Assembly (NCBI GenBank): GCA_029863705.1
Contig: JAOTUU010000001.1
Span: 1 to 64,000, forward strand
Source of the DNA: Gammaproteobacteria bacterium
GTDB taxonomy: Bacteria > Pseudomonadota > Gammaproteobacteria > Steroidobacterales > Woeseiaceae
DNA: 64,000 nucleotides
Direction: 5' to 3'
Shown here: in pieces, positions 17,492 through 25,197 of the stretch
How positions within the stretch are numbered: the first letter of the stretch is position 1
How the letters are laid out: the number at the start of each line of letters is the position of its first letter
Program-made: the position numbers and the translations under genes
Notes under the pieces: generated by a model
The model's database searches: none
The model's input: the letters and a program-made list of their open reading frames with translations, nothing else
What the model was told of the DNA's origin: nothing

Positions 17492-17728
17492 ATGTCCAAG
17501 GTATGCCAAGTCACCGGGAAGCGCCCGCAAAGCGGAAATAACGTTTCTCACGCCAAGAACCGGACTCGTCGCCGTTTTCTGCCTAATTTGCAGAACAAGC
17601 GGTTTTGGCTCGAATCCGAGAAACGCTTCGTTCGTCTGCGTGTTTCGCACAAGGGCATGCGCATTATCGACAAAGTCGGCCTGGACAAGGTTGTTGCCGA
17701 CATGCGCGCACAAGGACAGCGCGTTTAA
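17492..17728 (+). CDS. rpmB: 50S ribosomal protein L28
   Basis: L28 is a 78-residue basic protein of the large ribosomal subunit. The sequence shows the family start [21 protein letters not shown], slightly beyond the motif CQVTGKRP, then [12 protein letters not shown] and [14 protein letters not shown]. It is one residue from the E. coli length. It precedes rpmG by 18 bases in the common rpmB-rpmG operon, behind the TTGTAA/TATAAA promoter and before the terminator at 17941. Confidence 0.98.
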   Translation: MSKVCQVTGKRPQSGNNVSHAKNRTRRRFLPNLQNKRFWLESEKRFVRLRVSHKGMRIIDKVGLDKVVADMRAQGQRV

Positions 17729-17746
17729 GCGCCGGGGACGACTCTA

Positions 17747-17914
17747 ATGGCCAAGACCAACCGCGAAAAAATCAAACTTGTATCCAGTGCAGGCACGGGT
17801 CACTACTACACTGTTGCGAAGAACAAGAAGCTTCATCCTGAAAAGCTGGAGACAAAAAAATACGATCCGACCATTCGCAAACACGTCATCTACAAAGAAG
17901 CGAAGATCAAATAA
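17747..17914 (+). CDS. rpmG: 50S ribosomal protein L33
   Basis: The 55-residue frame begins [19 protein letters not shown] and continues through YYTVAKNKK and [19 protein letters not shown], the L33 signature. It lacks the two CxxC pairs of zinc-binding L33, so it is the zinc-free type also found in E. coli. It is located 18 bases after rpmB and is followed within 26 bases by an intrinsic terminator, closing a two-gene ribosomal operon. Confidence 0.97.
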   Translation: MAKTNREKIKLVSSAGTGHYYTVAKNKKLHPEKLETKKYDPTIRKHVIYKEAKIK

Positions 17915-17940
17915 ACCGGTCGTCGATAATTCATAGAAAA

Positions 17941-17964
17941 AGCCCGCCCATCGCGGGCTTTTTT
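17941..17964 (+). terminator. rho-independent terminator after rpmG
   Basis: AGCCCGC at 17941-17947 pairs with GCGGGCT at 17953-17959 around a five-base loop, followed by an uninterrupted T run to 17964 and preceded by an A run. This ends the rpmB-rpmG transcript. mutM begins 17 bases later, so mutM needs its own promoter or read-through. Confidence 0.92.
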
Positions 17965-17980
17965 GTATGCTCAAGCTGAG

Positions 17981-18793
17981 ATGCCTGAACTACCTGAAGT
18001 CGAAACCAGCCGTCGCGGTATCGAGCCGTTTCTCGTTGGGGAGCAGATTCGCGATGTTGTCATTCGCCAGCGAAGCCTGCGCTGGCCTATCAGCGAGGAC
18101 ATCGACGAACACCTTCCGGGCGCCACCGTTGCATCGATTGGCAGACGTGCCAAGTACCTGTTGATCAACACGAGCAACGGCACCGCAATACTTCACCTTG
18201 GTATGTCCGGCAGCGTGACAATTGTCGACGCCGATACGCCGGCGGCGCTTCATGACCATGTCGATATTGTGCTCAAGTCTGGCAAATCACTTCGCTTTCG
18301 CGATCCGCGGCGGTTCGGGTCATTGCACTGGTCGCAAGACGCGAGTCAGCATTGGTTGCTTAACAAACTTGGCCCCGAACCGCTAGACGAGGAGTTTTCG
18401 GCGGAATATTTGTGGGCCCGCTCACGCGGCCGCAGGGTCGCAGTCAAGCAGTTCATCATGAACGCGAATATCGTTGTCGGCGTTGGCAACATTTACGCGA
18501 GTGAGTCTTTGTTTCTTGCTGGAATTCATCCGCGGCGAGCTGCTGGCCGAATCGCATTGAGCCGCTACGAATTGCTCGTGTCGACCACAAAAGACGTTCT
18601 TGAAAAAGCGATTCGAGCTGGCGGCACCACTTTGCGTGACTTCTATGGCAGCGACGGACAAGCGGGTTACTTTCAGCAGAAGCTCGAGGTTTACGGCCGC
18701 GATGGCGATCCTTGTTCCCGGTGCAAGCGACCGATTTCGCTGCTCGTCATCGGGCAGCGTTCGACGTTTTATTGCAAAGACTGCCAGCGATAG
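17981..18793 (+). CDS. mutM: formamidopyrimidine-DNA glycosylase (Fpg/MutM)
   Basis: MutM excises 8-oxoguanine and ring-opened purines and nicks the abasic site. The start is fixed at 17981 because the catalytic residue is the N-terminal proline after methionine: MPELPEVETSRRG. E3 and the lysine in GRRAKYLLI are present, as are the H2TH region (VVGVGNIYASESLF) and the C-terminal zinc finger with CSRC and CKDC. The length of 270 residues is typical. An upstream in-frame start at 17963 would block the catalytic proline and is rejected. It converges on coaD. Confidence 0.97.
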   Translation: MPELPEVETSRRGIEPFLVGEQIRDVVIRQRSLRWPISEDIDEHLPGATVASIGRRAKYLLINTSNGTAILHLGMSGSVTIVDADTPAALHDHVDIVLKSGKSLRFRDPRRFGSLHWSQDASQHWLLNKLGPEPLDEEFSAEYLWARSRGRRVAVKQFIMNANIVVGVGNIYASESLFLAGIHPRRAAGRIALSRYELLVSTTKDVLEKAIRAGGTTLRDFYGSDGQAGYFQQKLEVYGRDGDPCSRCKRPISLLVIGQRSTFYCKDCQR

Positions 18794-18794
18794 C

Positions 18795-19283
18795 TCACGC
18801 CCGGCCGACACGCTCCATTAATGCCAGCTGAACCTTCGGCGAAACGAACTCAGAAACATCTCCGCCCAATGAGGCAACCTCACGGACCAGGCTCGAGGAA
18901 ATGAATGTGTGCTTTTCGGTGGGCGTCAGAAACGCCGTTTCGACCTCGTCGGTAAGGTGACGATTCATATTCGCGAACTGAAACTCGTACTCAAAGTCGG
19001 ACACAGCACGCAAACCTCGAATCATGACGCGCAAGCCCTGTTTCAGGGCGAAGTCCACGGTCAGCCCCTTATAGCCGGTTACTTCAACGCCTTCGATATC
19101 GGCAAGCACGGCACGGGCCAGCGCAACGCGTTCTTCAGTATTAAACATCGGCGCCTTGCCACTCGTATCGTCAGCAACCGCGACGACGACCTTGTCGAAT
19201 AACTGGGCGGCACGGCGTATGAGATCTTCATGGCCCAGCGTGATCGGGTCGAATGTACCCGGGTACATTGCTGAAACTGTCAT
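18795..19283 (-). CDS. coaD: phosphopantetheine adenylyltransferase
   Basis: CoaD transfers AMP from ATP to 4'-phosphopantetheine, the penultimate step of coenzyme A synthesis. The 162-residue protein has the nucleotidyltransferase motif [16 protein letters not shown] with TLGH as the T/HxGH box, then [13 protein letters not shown] and the ISSSLVRE signature. The stop lies one base beyond the mutM stop, so the two genes converge without a gap. rsmD lies 12 bases upstream on the same strand; rsmD-coaD is a common pair. Confidence 0.97.
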   Translation of the reverse strand: MTVSAMYPGTFDPITLGHEDLIRRAAQLFDKVVVAVADDTSGKAPMFNTEERVALARAVLADIEGVEVTGYKGLTVDFALKQGLRVMIRGLRAVSDFEYEFQFANMNRHLTDEVETAFLTPTEKHTFISSSLVREVASLGGDVSEFVSPKVQLALMERVGRA

Positions 19284-19295
19284 CCGAAAAACCTC

Positions 19296-19895
19296 CTAGC
19301 TCTTGTTCGCCGGCTTCACGAGTGAATAACGAACATTCCCGGCGTTTTTTGTCTTGAGTGTTTGCCAGTTTGGCGGCAAAACAACCTCCGGCTTCGCCCT
19401 GTCTTCCTCAACGTATAGCAGAGCATCCGGTGCAAGTATTGACGATTCGTCCAGAAGTTTACACAAATCACCAAGCAACTCATCGGCGAAAGGTGGATCC
19501 AGAAAGATGATATCGAACTGGTCAGCTCCGGAAGTCAGCAAATACCTGTATGCGTCCGTTCGGCGAACCGCTGCCTTTTTTGCCCCGAGGGCTGCGATAT
19601 TCTTCTGCAAGGTTCGCGCGGCCAGCGGCGATGCCTCAATGAATAACGCCTCAGCCGCTCCCCGCGACAAGGCCTCGAGTCCAAGTGCACCGGTTCCTGC
19701 GAACAGATCAAGGCAACGGGCGCCGGCGAGGTGTGGTGTCAGCCAGTTGAATACGGTCTCGCGAATCCGCTCCGCAGTGGGCCGCAAGCCTGGCACGTCG
19801 GCGATTTCCAACAGACGACTGCGCCAAATTCCCGCTACAATACGCAGCCGCCCCCGCTGGGATTTGTTGCCGGCTTTTGCGGTTCGTCCCGTCAT
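19296..19895 (-). CDS. rsmD: 16S rRNA (guanine-N2)-methyltransferase RsmD
   Basis: RsmD methylates G966 of 16S rRNA with S-adenosylmethionine during small-subunit assembly. The 199-residue protein shows RIVAGIWRSRLLE, RPTAERIRETVFNWL, the SAM motif LDLFAGTGALGLEALSRGA and the catalytic FLDPPF. A short basic N-terminal extension precedes the domain. It is divergent from ftsY across 82 bases, as in many gammaproteobacteria, and is followed by coaD. Confidence 0.96.
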   Translation of the reverse strand: MTGRTAKAGNKSQRGRLRIVAGIWRSRLLEIADVPGLRPTAERIRETVFNWLTPHLAGARCLDLFAGTGALGLEALSRGAAEALFIEASPLAARTLQKNIAALGAKKAAVRRTDAYRYLLTSGADQFDIIFLDPPFADELLGDLCKLLDESSILAPDALLYVEEDRAKPEVVLPPNWQTLKTKNAGNVRYSLVKPANKS

Positions 19896-19977
19896 CGTCC
19901 TTTGTGGTTTTTGTTAGCGCTTGGTGCCACGCAGACAGTGTAGGTGATTCATCGCCTCCAGGTGAATTTGAATATTG

Positions 19978-20937
19978 ATGTTTTCGAAAAAAGAAAAGAC
20001 CGCTGAGTCGCAGAGTTTTATTAAACGTCTGCGGGCGCGGCTGAATCGCGGCGATAGCTGGCTCACCTACGACCTTGCCAACCTGGCACCGGGCGGTGAA
20101 ATTGATGAAGAGGTTCTCGAGGAACTGGAGTCTTTGCTCGTTATGGCCGACGTCGGCGTCGATACGACCGAGCAGATTATTGGTGAATTGCAAAAAAGTC
20201 TCGCACGCAAAGAACTCAAAGATGTCGATGCGCTCCGCAAGGGCTTGCATCGGTCACTGCTTGGAATTCTCGAACCCGTCTCGTTGCCGCTGGAGATAAC
20301 TGCGCAAGACGGCCCGTTTGTCATCCTGATGGTGGGCGTTAATGGCGCGGGCAAAACCACGACCATTGGCAAACTGGCGAATCGATTCAAGGATCAGGGC
20401 CTGTCAGTTATGCTTGCTGCCGGCGACACGTTCCGCGCTGCAGCCGTCGAACAGCTGCAGGCCTGGGGCGAACGAAACGACGTGCCAGTCGTTTCCCAGC
20501 AGGCCGGAGCTGATCCCGCAGCGGTTGTATTCGATGCGTGGGATGCCGCGCGTGCCAGGAATATTGACGTCCTGCTTGCTGACACTGCGGGTCGTCTACA
20601 AAACCAGCAAGGCCTTATGGACGAACTCGAGAAGATCAAACGCATCATTGGCCGCCGTGACAACACAGCGCCGCATGAGGTCATGCTCGTTCTCGACGCC
20701 AGCCAGGGCCAGAACGCATTAGTACAGGCGCAGAAATTCCATGAGGTATTGGGCTTGACTGGCATCACAGTGACAAAGTTGGACGGCAGCGCAAAGGGTG
20801 GCATTCTGCTTGCGATCGCTAACCAGCTTAAGGTCCCGCTTCGGTTCATCGGCATCGGGGAATCGCTCGAGGACATGCAGCCTTTTTCCGCCGAAGAGTT
20901 TGTTAGCGCATTACTGAATAGCAGCAGCTCGACATGA
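19978..20937 (+). CDS. ftsY: signal recognition particle receptor FtsY
   Basis: FtsY docks ribosome-SRP complexes at the inner membrane. The protein has 319 residues from ATG 19978; a TTG three bases earlier is also possible and AGGTGA lies upstream. The long acidic A domain of E. coli FtsY is absent: after MFSKKEK the NG domain begins almost at once. GTPase motifs are complete: GVNGAGKTTTIGKLA, DTFRAAA, LLADTAGR, TKLDGSAKGG and GIGE. It overlaps ftsE by ATGA, giving the ftsY-ftsE-ftsX operon. Confidence 0.96.
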   Translation: MFSKKEKTAESQSFIKRLRARLNRGDSWLTYDLANLAPGGEIDEEVLEELESLLVMADVGVDTTEQIIGELQKSLARKELKDVDALRKGLHRSLLGILEPVSLPLEITAQDGPFVILMVGVNGAGKTTTIGKLANRFKDQGLSVMLAAGDTFRAAAVEQLQAWGERNDVPVVSQQAGADPAAVVFDAWDAARARNIDVLLADTAGRLQNQQGLMDELEKIKRIIGRRDNTAPHEVMLVLDASQGQNALVQAQKFHEVLGLTGITVTKLDGSAKGGILLAIANQLKVPLRFIGIGESLEDMQPFSAEEFVSALLNSSSST

Positions 20938-21611
20938 TTCGAATTGAAAATGTGACCAAGCGATATCCGGGAGGGCAGGAAGCCTTGTCGGGGCTTAACC
21001 TCGCGGTCGACAAAGGCGAAATGCTTTTTATAACCGGGCACTCCGGTGCGGGCAAAAGTACGTTGTTACGTCTCATTGCCCTCATCGAGAGGCCGAGCAG
21101 TGGCCAGGTGATCGTTGACGGCCAAAACACACGACGTGTAAAACGCCGCAAGATTCCGGCTTACCGTCGGCAAATCGGCATGGTCTTCCAGGACCACAAA
21201 CTTCTGTACGACCGACCTGTCGCAGACAACGTTGCGCTACCGCTGGTGATTGCCGGGGTCAGCCATCGTGATGCCGGCCGCCGCGTGCGCGCGGCACTCG
21301 ACCAGGTCGGACTGTTGCATAAGGAGCGCCGGACCCCGGAGACGCTGTCTGCTGGCGAACAGCAGCGGGTCGGCATCGCAAGGGCGATCGTCACACGGCC
21401 AAAGCTGCTCATCGCAGATGAACCGACGGGCAACCTCGACCCCGATTTGTCTTTGGAGGTTATGCGTATCTTTCGCCGCTTTAACGAGGTCGGTGTGACG
21501 TTGCTGATCGCAAGCCACGACATTTCGTTAATAGACCGGATGGGTTGTCGGCGCATCGCACTCGATGAAGGCAGGCTCGTTCCCGAGGAAGAGGAAGAGT
21601 CATGGCAGTAA
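20934..21611 (+). CDS. ftsE: cell division ATP-binding protein FtsE
   Basis: FtsE is the ATPase of the FtsEX complex, which activates periplasmic murein hydrolases through adaptor proteins at the septum. The 225-residue ABC domain has Walker A GHSGAGKST near 37-45, the Q loop in MVFQDHKLL, the signature LSAGEQQRVGIARA and Walker B LLIADEPTGNLDP, then the H loop ASHD. It starts in the ftsY stop codon and its own end overlaps ftsX by 10 bases, so stoichiometric coupled translation is likely. Confidence 0.97.
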   Translation: MIRIENVTKRYPGGQEALSGLNLAVDKGEMLFITGHSGAGKSTLLRLIALIERPSSGQVIVDGQNTRRVKRRKIPAYRRQIGMVFQDHKLLYDRPVADNVALPLVIAGVSHRDAGRRVRAALDQVGLLHKERRTPETLSAGEQQRVGIARAIVTRPKLLIADEPTGNLDPDLSLEVMRIFRRFNEVGVTLLIASHDISLIDRMGCRRIALDEGRLVPEEEEESWQ

Positions 21612-22567
21612 CTCGTCATTCGGACGCCGTCGCACCAGTCCATTCTTCGGGAGCCATTGCTACCTGGCTTACTCGCCACGTCAGCACGTCAATCGGTTCG
21701 TTGGGACGCCTGTTTCGACAACCATTTGCCAGCCTGATGATTGTCCTGGTTATCGCCGTCACGCTCGCTATTCCGGCGTCGTTAAACCTCGTTGTCAAGA
21801 ACGCACAATTTGTGAGCTCCGGTTGGGATAACGCGCTCGACTTTTCTATGTACCTGCAGAAGGATCTGAGTGAAAGCGACGCGAGTGAGCTTGCAAAACT
21901 CATTCAGCAACGTGCCGACGTTGCGTCGGTTCATCTTGTCACCGCGAGCGACGCCCTGGCAGAGTTCAAGGTGCAGTCCGGTTTCGGTGAAGCGCTTGAC
22001 CACCTTGCCGAGAACCCGCTGCCGCATACGCTCGTAGTCCGGCCGAGCTCGGCCAATACCAGCGAGTCGATGATCCTCCTGCAGGAAGAGCTTGGAAATC
22101 TGCCAGAAGCCGATCTCGTGCAGGTCGATACGGAGTGGGTACAGCGCTTTCACGCGATACTCGACATCATCAAGCAGGCGATTGTTATCGGCGCATCACT
22201 GCTCGGCGCGGCGATCATTGTCATTATCGGCAATACGATTCGACTCGACATTCAGAATCGGCGCGAGGAAATCGAGGTCACCAAGTTGATTGGTGCCAGC
22301 AACGCCTTTGTGCGCCGACCGTTCCTCTGGTCCGGGTTCTGGTACGGCCTTTTCGGCGGCCTTCTGGCCCTCGGGCTCGTCCAGTACGGCCTGTTCTTGC
22401 TCGAACAGCCGGCCGCGCGGCTCGCAGGACTGTACCAGAGTGGCGTCTCGATCCTTTCCCTGGATCTCCGGGAAAGCCTGTCAATATTGGCTGTTGGCGT
22501 CCTGCTTGGCTTGATCGGCTCGTGGTTCGCAGCGGCACGCCATATGAGGCGCATTGAACCTCGCTAG
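21602..22567 (+). CDS. ftsX: cell division protein FtsX
   Basis: FtsX is the membrane partner of FtsE. The 321-residue protein has the expected four membrane segments: one near 40-62 (ASLMIVLVIAVTLAIPASLN), then after a periplasmic domain of about 110 residues three more near 190-212, 240-262 and 290-312. The cytoplasmic loop NRREEIEVTKLIGASNAFVRRPF is a strong family signature. The N-terminal tail is about 35 residues long and includes a hydrophilic stretch. It is the last gene before the rpoH regulatory region. Confidence 0.96.
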   Translation: MAVTRHSDAVAPVHSSGAIATWLTRHVSTSIGSLGRLFRQPFASLMIVLVIAVTLAIPASLNLVVKNAQFVSSGWDNALDFSMYLQKDLSESDASELAKLIQQRADVASVHLVTASDALAEFKVQSGFGEALDHLAENPLPHTLVVRPSSANTSESMILLQEELGNLPEADLVQVDTEWVQRFHAILDIIKQAIVIGASLLGAAIIVIIGNTIRLDIQNRREEIEVTKLIGASNAFVRRPFLWSGFWYGLFGGLLALGLVQYGLFLLEQPAARLAGLYQSGVSILSLDLRESLSILAVGVLLGLIGSWFAAARHMRRIEPR

Positions 22568-22661
22568 GCCGATTAGACATAATCCGCTGCTCCGAGTAGC
22601 TCCTAAGATACGGATTTAACTATACAAATAGCTAAAACGTATGGGGAACCAATCACAGTTG

Positions 22662-22688
22662 TTAGCACTCTAACCCGCCGAGTGCTAA
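22662..22688. promoter_or_regulatory. CIRCE operator (HrcA site) upstream of rpoH
   Basis: TTAGCACTC at 22662-22670 and GAGTGCTAA at 22680-22688 form a perfect nine-base inverted repeat with exactly nine bases between, the textbook CIRCE element bound by the heat-sensitive repressor HrcA. It ends 27 bases before the rpoH start codon. No bases deviate from the consensus arms. HrcA sites normally precede groESL or dnaK operons. The hrcA gene is not in this window. A clear -10/-35 pair was not found around it. Confidence 0.9.
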
Positions 22689-22689
22689 A

Positions 22690-22719
22690 ATGAGCGCCCG
22701 AAACGGAGGTTCTGAATGA
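22690..22719 (+). other. possible nine-codon leader ORF before rpoH
   Basis: ATG at 22690, directly after the CIRCE repeat, opens the frame MSARNGGSE and ends in TGA at 22717-22719, which overlaps the rpoH ATG as ATGA. The rpoH ribosome binding site GGAGG lies inside it. The leader has no ribosome binding site of its own, so it may be accidental. If translated it would couple to rpoH. Confidence 0.2.
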
Positions 22720-23579
22720 CTACAGCAGTTGCTACGACTAACCACGACCTGATTCTGGCTGGGCCAGTTGGCAGTCTGGATGCCTATATCCAGGCCGTTG
22801 GTGCTATCCCTGTGCTAAGCAAGGAAGACGAGCAAGCGCTCGCCAACAGATTCCGGGACAGCGAAGACCTCACAGCCGCTAGAGACCTGGTCATGGCACA
22901 TCTGCGCTTCGTTGTTCACATCGCCAAGGGCTATACCGGCTACGGTCTGCCATTGGCTGACCTCATCCAGGAAGGCAACGTTGGGCTCATGAAGGCTGTG
23001 AAGCGATTCGACCCTGAGTATGACGTACGGCTTGTGTCGTTCGCCGTGCATTGGATACGTGCCGAGATTCACGAATTCGTGCTCAAGAACTGGCGCATCG
23101 TCAAAGTTGCGACGACCAAGGCGCAGCGCAAACTGTTTTTCAACCTGCGCAAGTCCAAGAAGACCTTGGCGTGGTTGTCACATGCAGAGACCCAGGCCGT
23201 TGCGAAAGACCTTGGAGTGACGCCGAAAGAAGTTACTGAAATGGAGCGGCGCCTGAGCGCACGCGATGCCATTTTTGATCCGGGCCCGGATGCCGACGAC
23301 GACCATTCATTTACGCCGGCAGCCTATTTACCCAGCCCTGATGCCGACCCGGCCATACAGGTTGAGAAAACCGATTTTCACGACGATGCAACGTCAAGGA
23401 TGGCAGAGGCTATTACGACGCTGGATGATCGCAGCCGCCATATCCTCGAAAGCCGCTGGCTAACCGAGGACAAACTAACGCTGCATGAACTCGCTGCTGA
23501 GTACGAAGTGTCTGCTGAGCGCATTCGTCAGATCGAAGTGAACGCTATCAAGAAGCTCCGCACTGCGATGGCAGTGTAG
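22716..23579 (+). CDS. rpoH: heat-shock sigma factor RpoH (sigma-32)
   Basis: RpoH directs RNA polymerase to heat-shock promoters. The 287-residue protein has region 2 (LADLIQEGNVGLMKAVKRFDPE and VRLVSFAVHWIRAEI, each shorter pieces of the DNA-melting part) and the diagnostic RpoH box QRKLFFNLRKSKK at 137-149, which binds core polymerase. Region 4 ends with the helix-turn-helix YEVSAERIRQIEVNAIKKL. The start has CGGAGGT seven bases upstream. It lies behind a perfect CIRCE element and after the ftsYEX operon, the usual place for rpoH. Confidence 0.97.
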   Translation: MTTAVATTNHDLILAGPVGSLDAYIQAVGAIPVLSKEDEQALANRFRDSEDLTAARDLVMAHLRFVVHIAKGYTGYGLPLADLIQEGNVGLMKAVKRFDPEYDVRLVSFAVHWIRAEIHEFVLKNWRIVKVATTKAQRKLFFNLRKSKKTLAWLSHAETQAVAKDLGVTPKEVTEMERRLSARDAIFDPGPDADDDHSFTPAAYLPSPDADPAIQVEKTDFHDDATSRMAEAITTLDDRSRHILESRWLTEDKLTLHELAAEYEVSAERIRQIEVNAIKKLRTAMAV

Positions 23580-23590
23580 GGGCCGGAACC

Positions 23591-23926
23591 CTACTGATAC
23601 GTTTTACGGCGGTAGCGAATCCAGCCGCCATCTTCAACACCCTGCGGGTCGTCGTGAGTCCAATGCACGAGCCCGCCTAGCTCGTTCCACTCGTACATTC
23701 CACGAAAATGAACACGATCACCCAGCCCGACGGGAACCCGTCGGGCCAGGTCTATATTGTGTGCAATAAGCACTGATTCGCGATTTTGCAGTTGCAATAT
23801 GAACCGCTGATGCCGCGAGCCGTCATTGTCGTCGGATATGAGACGCTTGACGAATCCGGTACCCTCGATCCAGCTACCGGTGTCGCCCTTGTCATAGAAA
23901 TTGTCGATGCAGTTTCTACCCGGCGG
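23591..23926 (-). CDS. DUF3465 domain frame without a normal start codon
   Basis: The frame reads a complete-looking DUF3465 domain: WIEGTGFVKRLISDDNDG, then SRHQRFIL, LLIAHNIDL-like VLIAHNIDLARRVP, VHFRGMYEWNELGG and VHWTHDDPQG, ending GGWIRYRRKTYQ. Family members usually start with a signal or membrane segment. Here the frame is open only back to 23926, inside the end of the OmpA-like gene, and contains no ATG or GTG; the first TTG (23797) falls in the middle of the domain. An ATC at 23908 is the only upstream near-start. It may be a truncated gene, use a rare start, or contain a sequence error. It converges on rpoH. Confidence 0.5.
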   Translation of the reverse strand, partial: PPGRNCIDNFYDKGDTGSWIEGTGFVKRLISDDNDGSRHQRFILQLQNRESVLIAHNIDLARRVPVGLGDRVHFRGMYEWNELGGLVHWTHDDPQGVEDGGWIRYRRKTYQ

Positions 23927-24587
23927 TTAGCGGCACCATTGTGATCTCGACCCGGCGATTCACCTGCCGTCCTTCAGGCGTACTGTTGTCTGCTACGGGT
24001 CGCAATTCGCCCATACCAAGCGTTATAAGACGCTCGCCCAGGATATCTCGTGCCTGAAGGTAAGCTGAGACTGAAGAAGCGCGACGCTCGGACAGGGCTT
24101 GGTTGTAGCTCTCTGAACCGGTGCTATCTGTGTGGCCCGCGACCTCGATGATTGTCTGGTCAAATTCCTTCAGGACCTTGCCAACCGAACCAAGCACTTC
24201 GAAAAATGCCGGGCTTAGATCGGAACTATTCGTGGCGAATGTGACATTGCCAGGCATATTCAACGTAATGTTATCGCCAATACGCGTAACGCTAACGCCC
24301 GTTCCTTCGAGTTCGGCACGTAACTTGGCTTCCTGCTTGTCCTGGTAGTGGCCGATCGCTCCACCGGCCAATGCCCCGATACCAGCACCAATAAGGGCGT
24401 GCTGGCGCCGCTCGAGTGAATCATCACCCGAAATGAGGCCCACTACGGCACCACTCGCTGCGCCGATGAGTGCACCACGGGTGGATTTGCTCATTTTCTC
24501 TTCGCCGGTATAGGCGTCCAGGGTCTCGCAACCACTGGCAAGTACTGCAGTTCCAATAACCACCAGCTTCAAAATTCTGGTATCCAT
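23916..24587 (-). CDS. OmpA-family outer-membrane lipoprotein (YiaD-like)
   Basis: The 223-residue protein begins with a lipoprotein signal peptide; the lipobox is LASGC with C20 as lipid anchor. A glycine-zipper segment follows (GALIGAASGAVVGLISG and ALIGAGIGALAGGAIGH), then the OmpA C-terminal peptidoglycan-binding domain at about 105-220 with NSSDLSPAF, VAGHTDSTGSESYN, LSERRASSVSAYL and GRQVNRRVEI. It should link outer membrane and peptidoglycan. It is followed on the same strand by the DUF3465 frame. It resembles YiaD/Pal-type proteins; a link to the sortase island 5 kb away is not supported by position. Confidence 0.92.
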   Translation of the reverse strand: MDTRILKLVVIGTAVLASGCETLDAYTGEEKMSKSTRGALIGAASGAVVGLISGDDSLERRQHALIGAGIGALAGGAIGHYQDKQEAKLRAELEGTGVSVTRIGDNITLNMPGNVTFATNSSDLSPAFFEVLGSVGKVLKEFDQTIIEVAGHTDSTGSESYNQALSERRASSVSAYLQARDILGERLITLGMGELRPVADNSTPEGRQVNRRVEITMVPLTAG

Positions 24588-24729
24588 TTTCCTCTCCTCA
24601 TATTTGTCGACAGACCTCTGGCCCGTCCGAAATCCGTTTGCACTCTAGCATTTAGCAACAGATAACATGAACGACCACTTAACAGTTTCGCTTATGTAGA
24701 ATGGGCTCTCAAGACCCCCAAGGCAGACC

Positions 24730-25197
24730 ATGAGCGAAGCAGACGGTTGGTTGACGCGCTACGAGGAAACTCACAGCGATCTGACGCATCCGGGCGTTTA
24801 CTGGGCCTCTGTGCCGATGGTCGTCCTCGGCACAGTTGGGCTGTTGTGGTTGCTGCCAACTCCAGATGAGTTCTTTAAGATCTCACCATTATTGAACTGG
24901 GGCAGTGCTTTTTTGATGGTTACTGCGGTCTACTACTTCATCATTTCTGTGTCGCTCGCGATTGGAATGCTGCCCTTCATCTTAGGTGTCGCGACTTTCC
25001 AGGTATGGCTCGCAAATACAGATTACACTCCCCTCCGGGTCACCGTGACCATGCTGGTCGCGGGTGTAATAGGCTTGTGGCTTGGCCGCTTCAAAAAGGG
25101 CAATGTGGGCGCCGTTTTGCAGGATCTGCAGTTAATGATGATCGGTCCCGCCTGGCTGCTTTCCGTAATTTATAGACGAATTGGAATACCGTATTGA
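24730..25197 (+). CDS. DUF962/Mpo1-like membrane protein
   Basis: The 155-residue protein has four hydrophobic segments (about 30-45, 58-80, 82-98 and 105-118). The N-terminus YEETHSDLTHPGVYWASVPMV resembles the start of DUF962/Mpo1-like proteins, where paired histidines bind iron for alpha-oxidation of 2-hydroxy fatty acids; here the second family histidine before the G/S-V-P motif seems replaced by tyrosine or tryptophan, so activity is uncertain. The TTG start of the acyl-CoA dehydrogenase gene overlaps its stop as TTGA, which argues for a shared transcript in fatty acid or acyl-CoA breakdown. Confidence 0.65.
   Translation: MSEADGWLTRYEETHSDLTHPGVYWASVPMVVLGTVGLLWLLPTPDEFFKISPLLNWGSAFLMVTAVYYFIISVSLAIGMLPFILGVATFQVWLANTDYTPLRVTVTMLVAGVIGLWLGRFKKGNVGAVLQDLQLMMIGPAWLLSVIYRRIGIPY

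Noticed and set aside
23916-24587. OmpA-like lipoprotein as the peptidoglycan-associated member of the sortase system
   Set aside because: It lies 5 kb away beyond unrelated genes on the other side and looks like a general YiaD-type lipoprotein.
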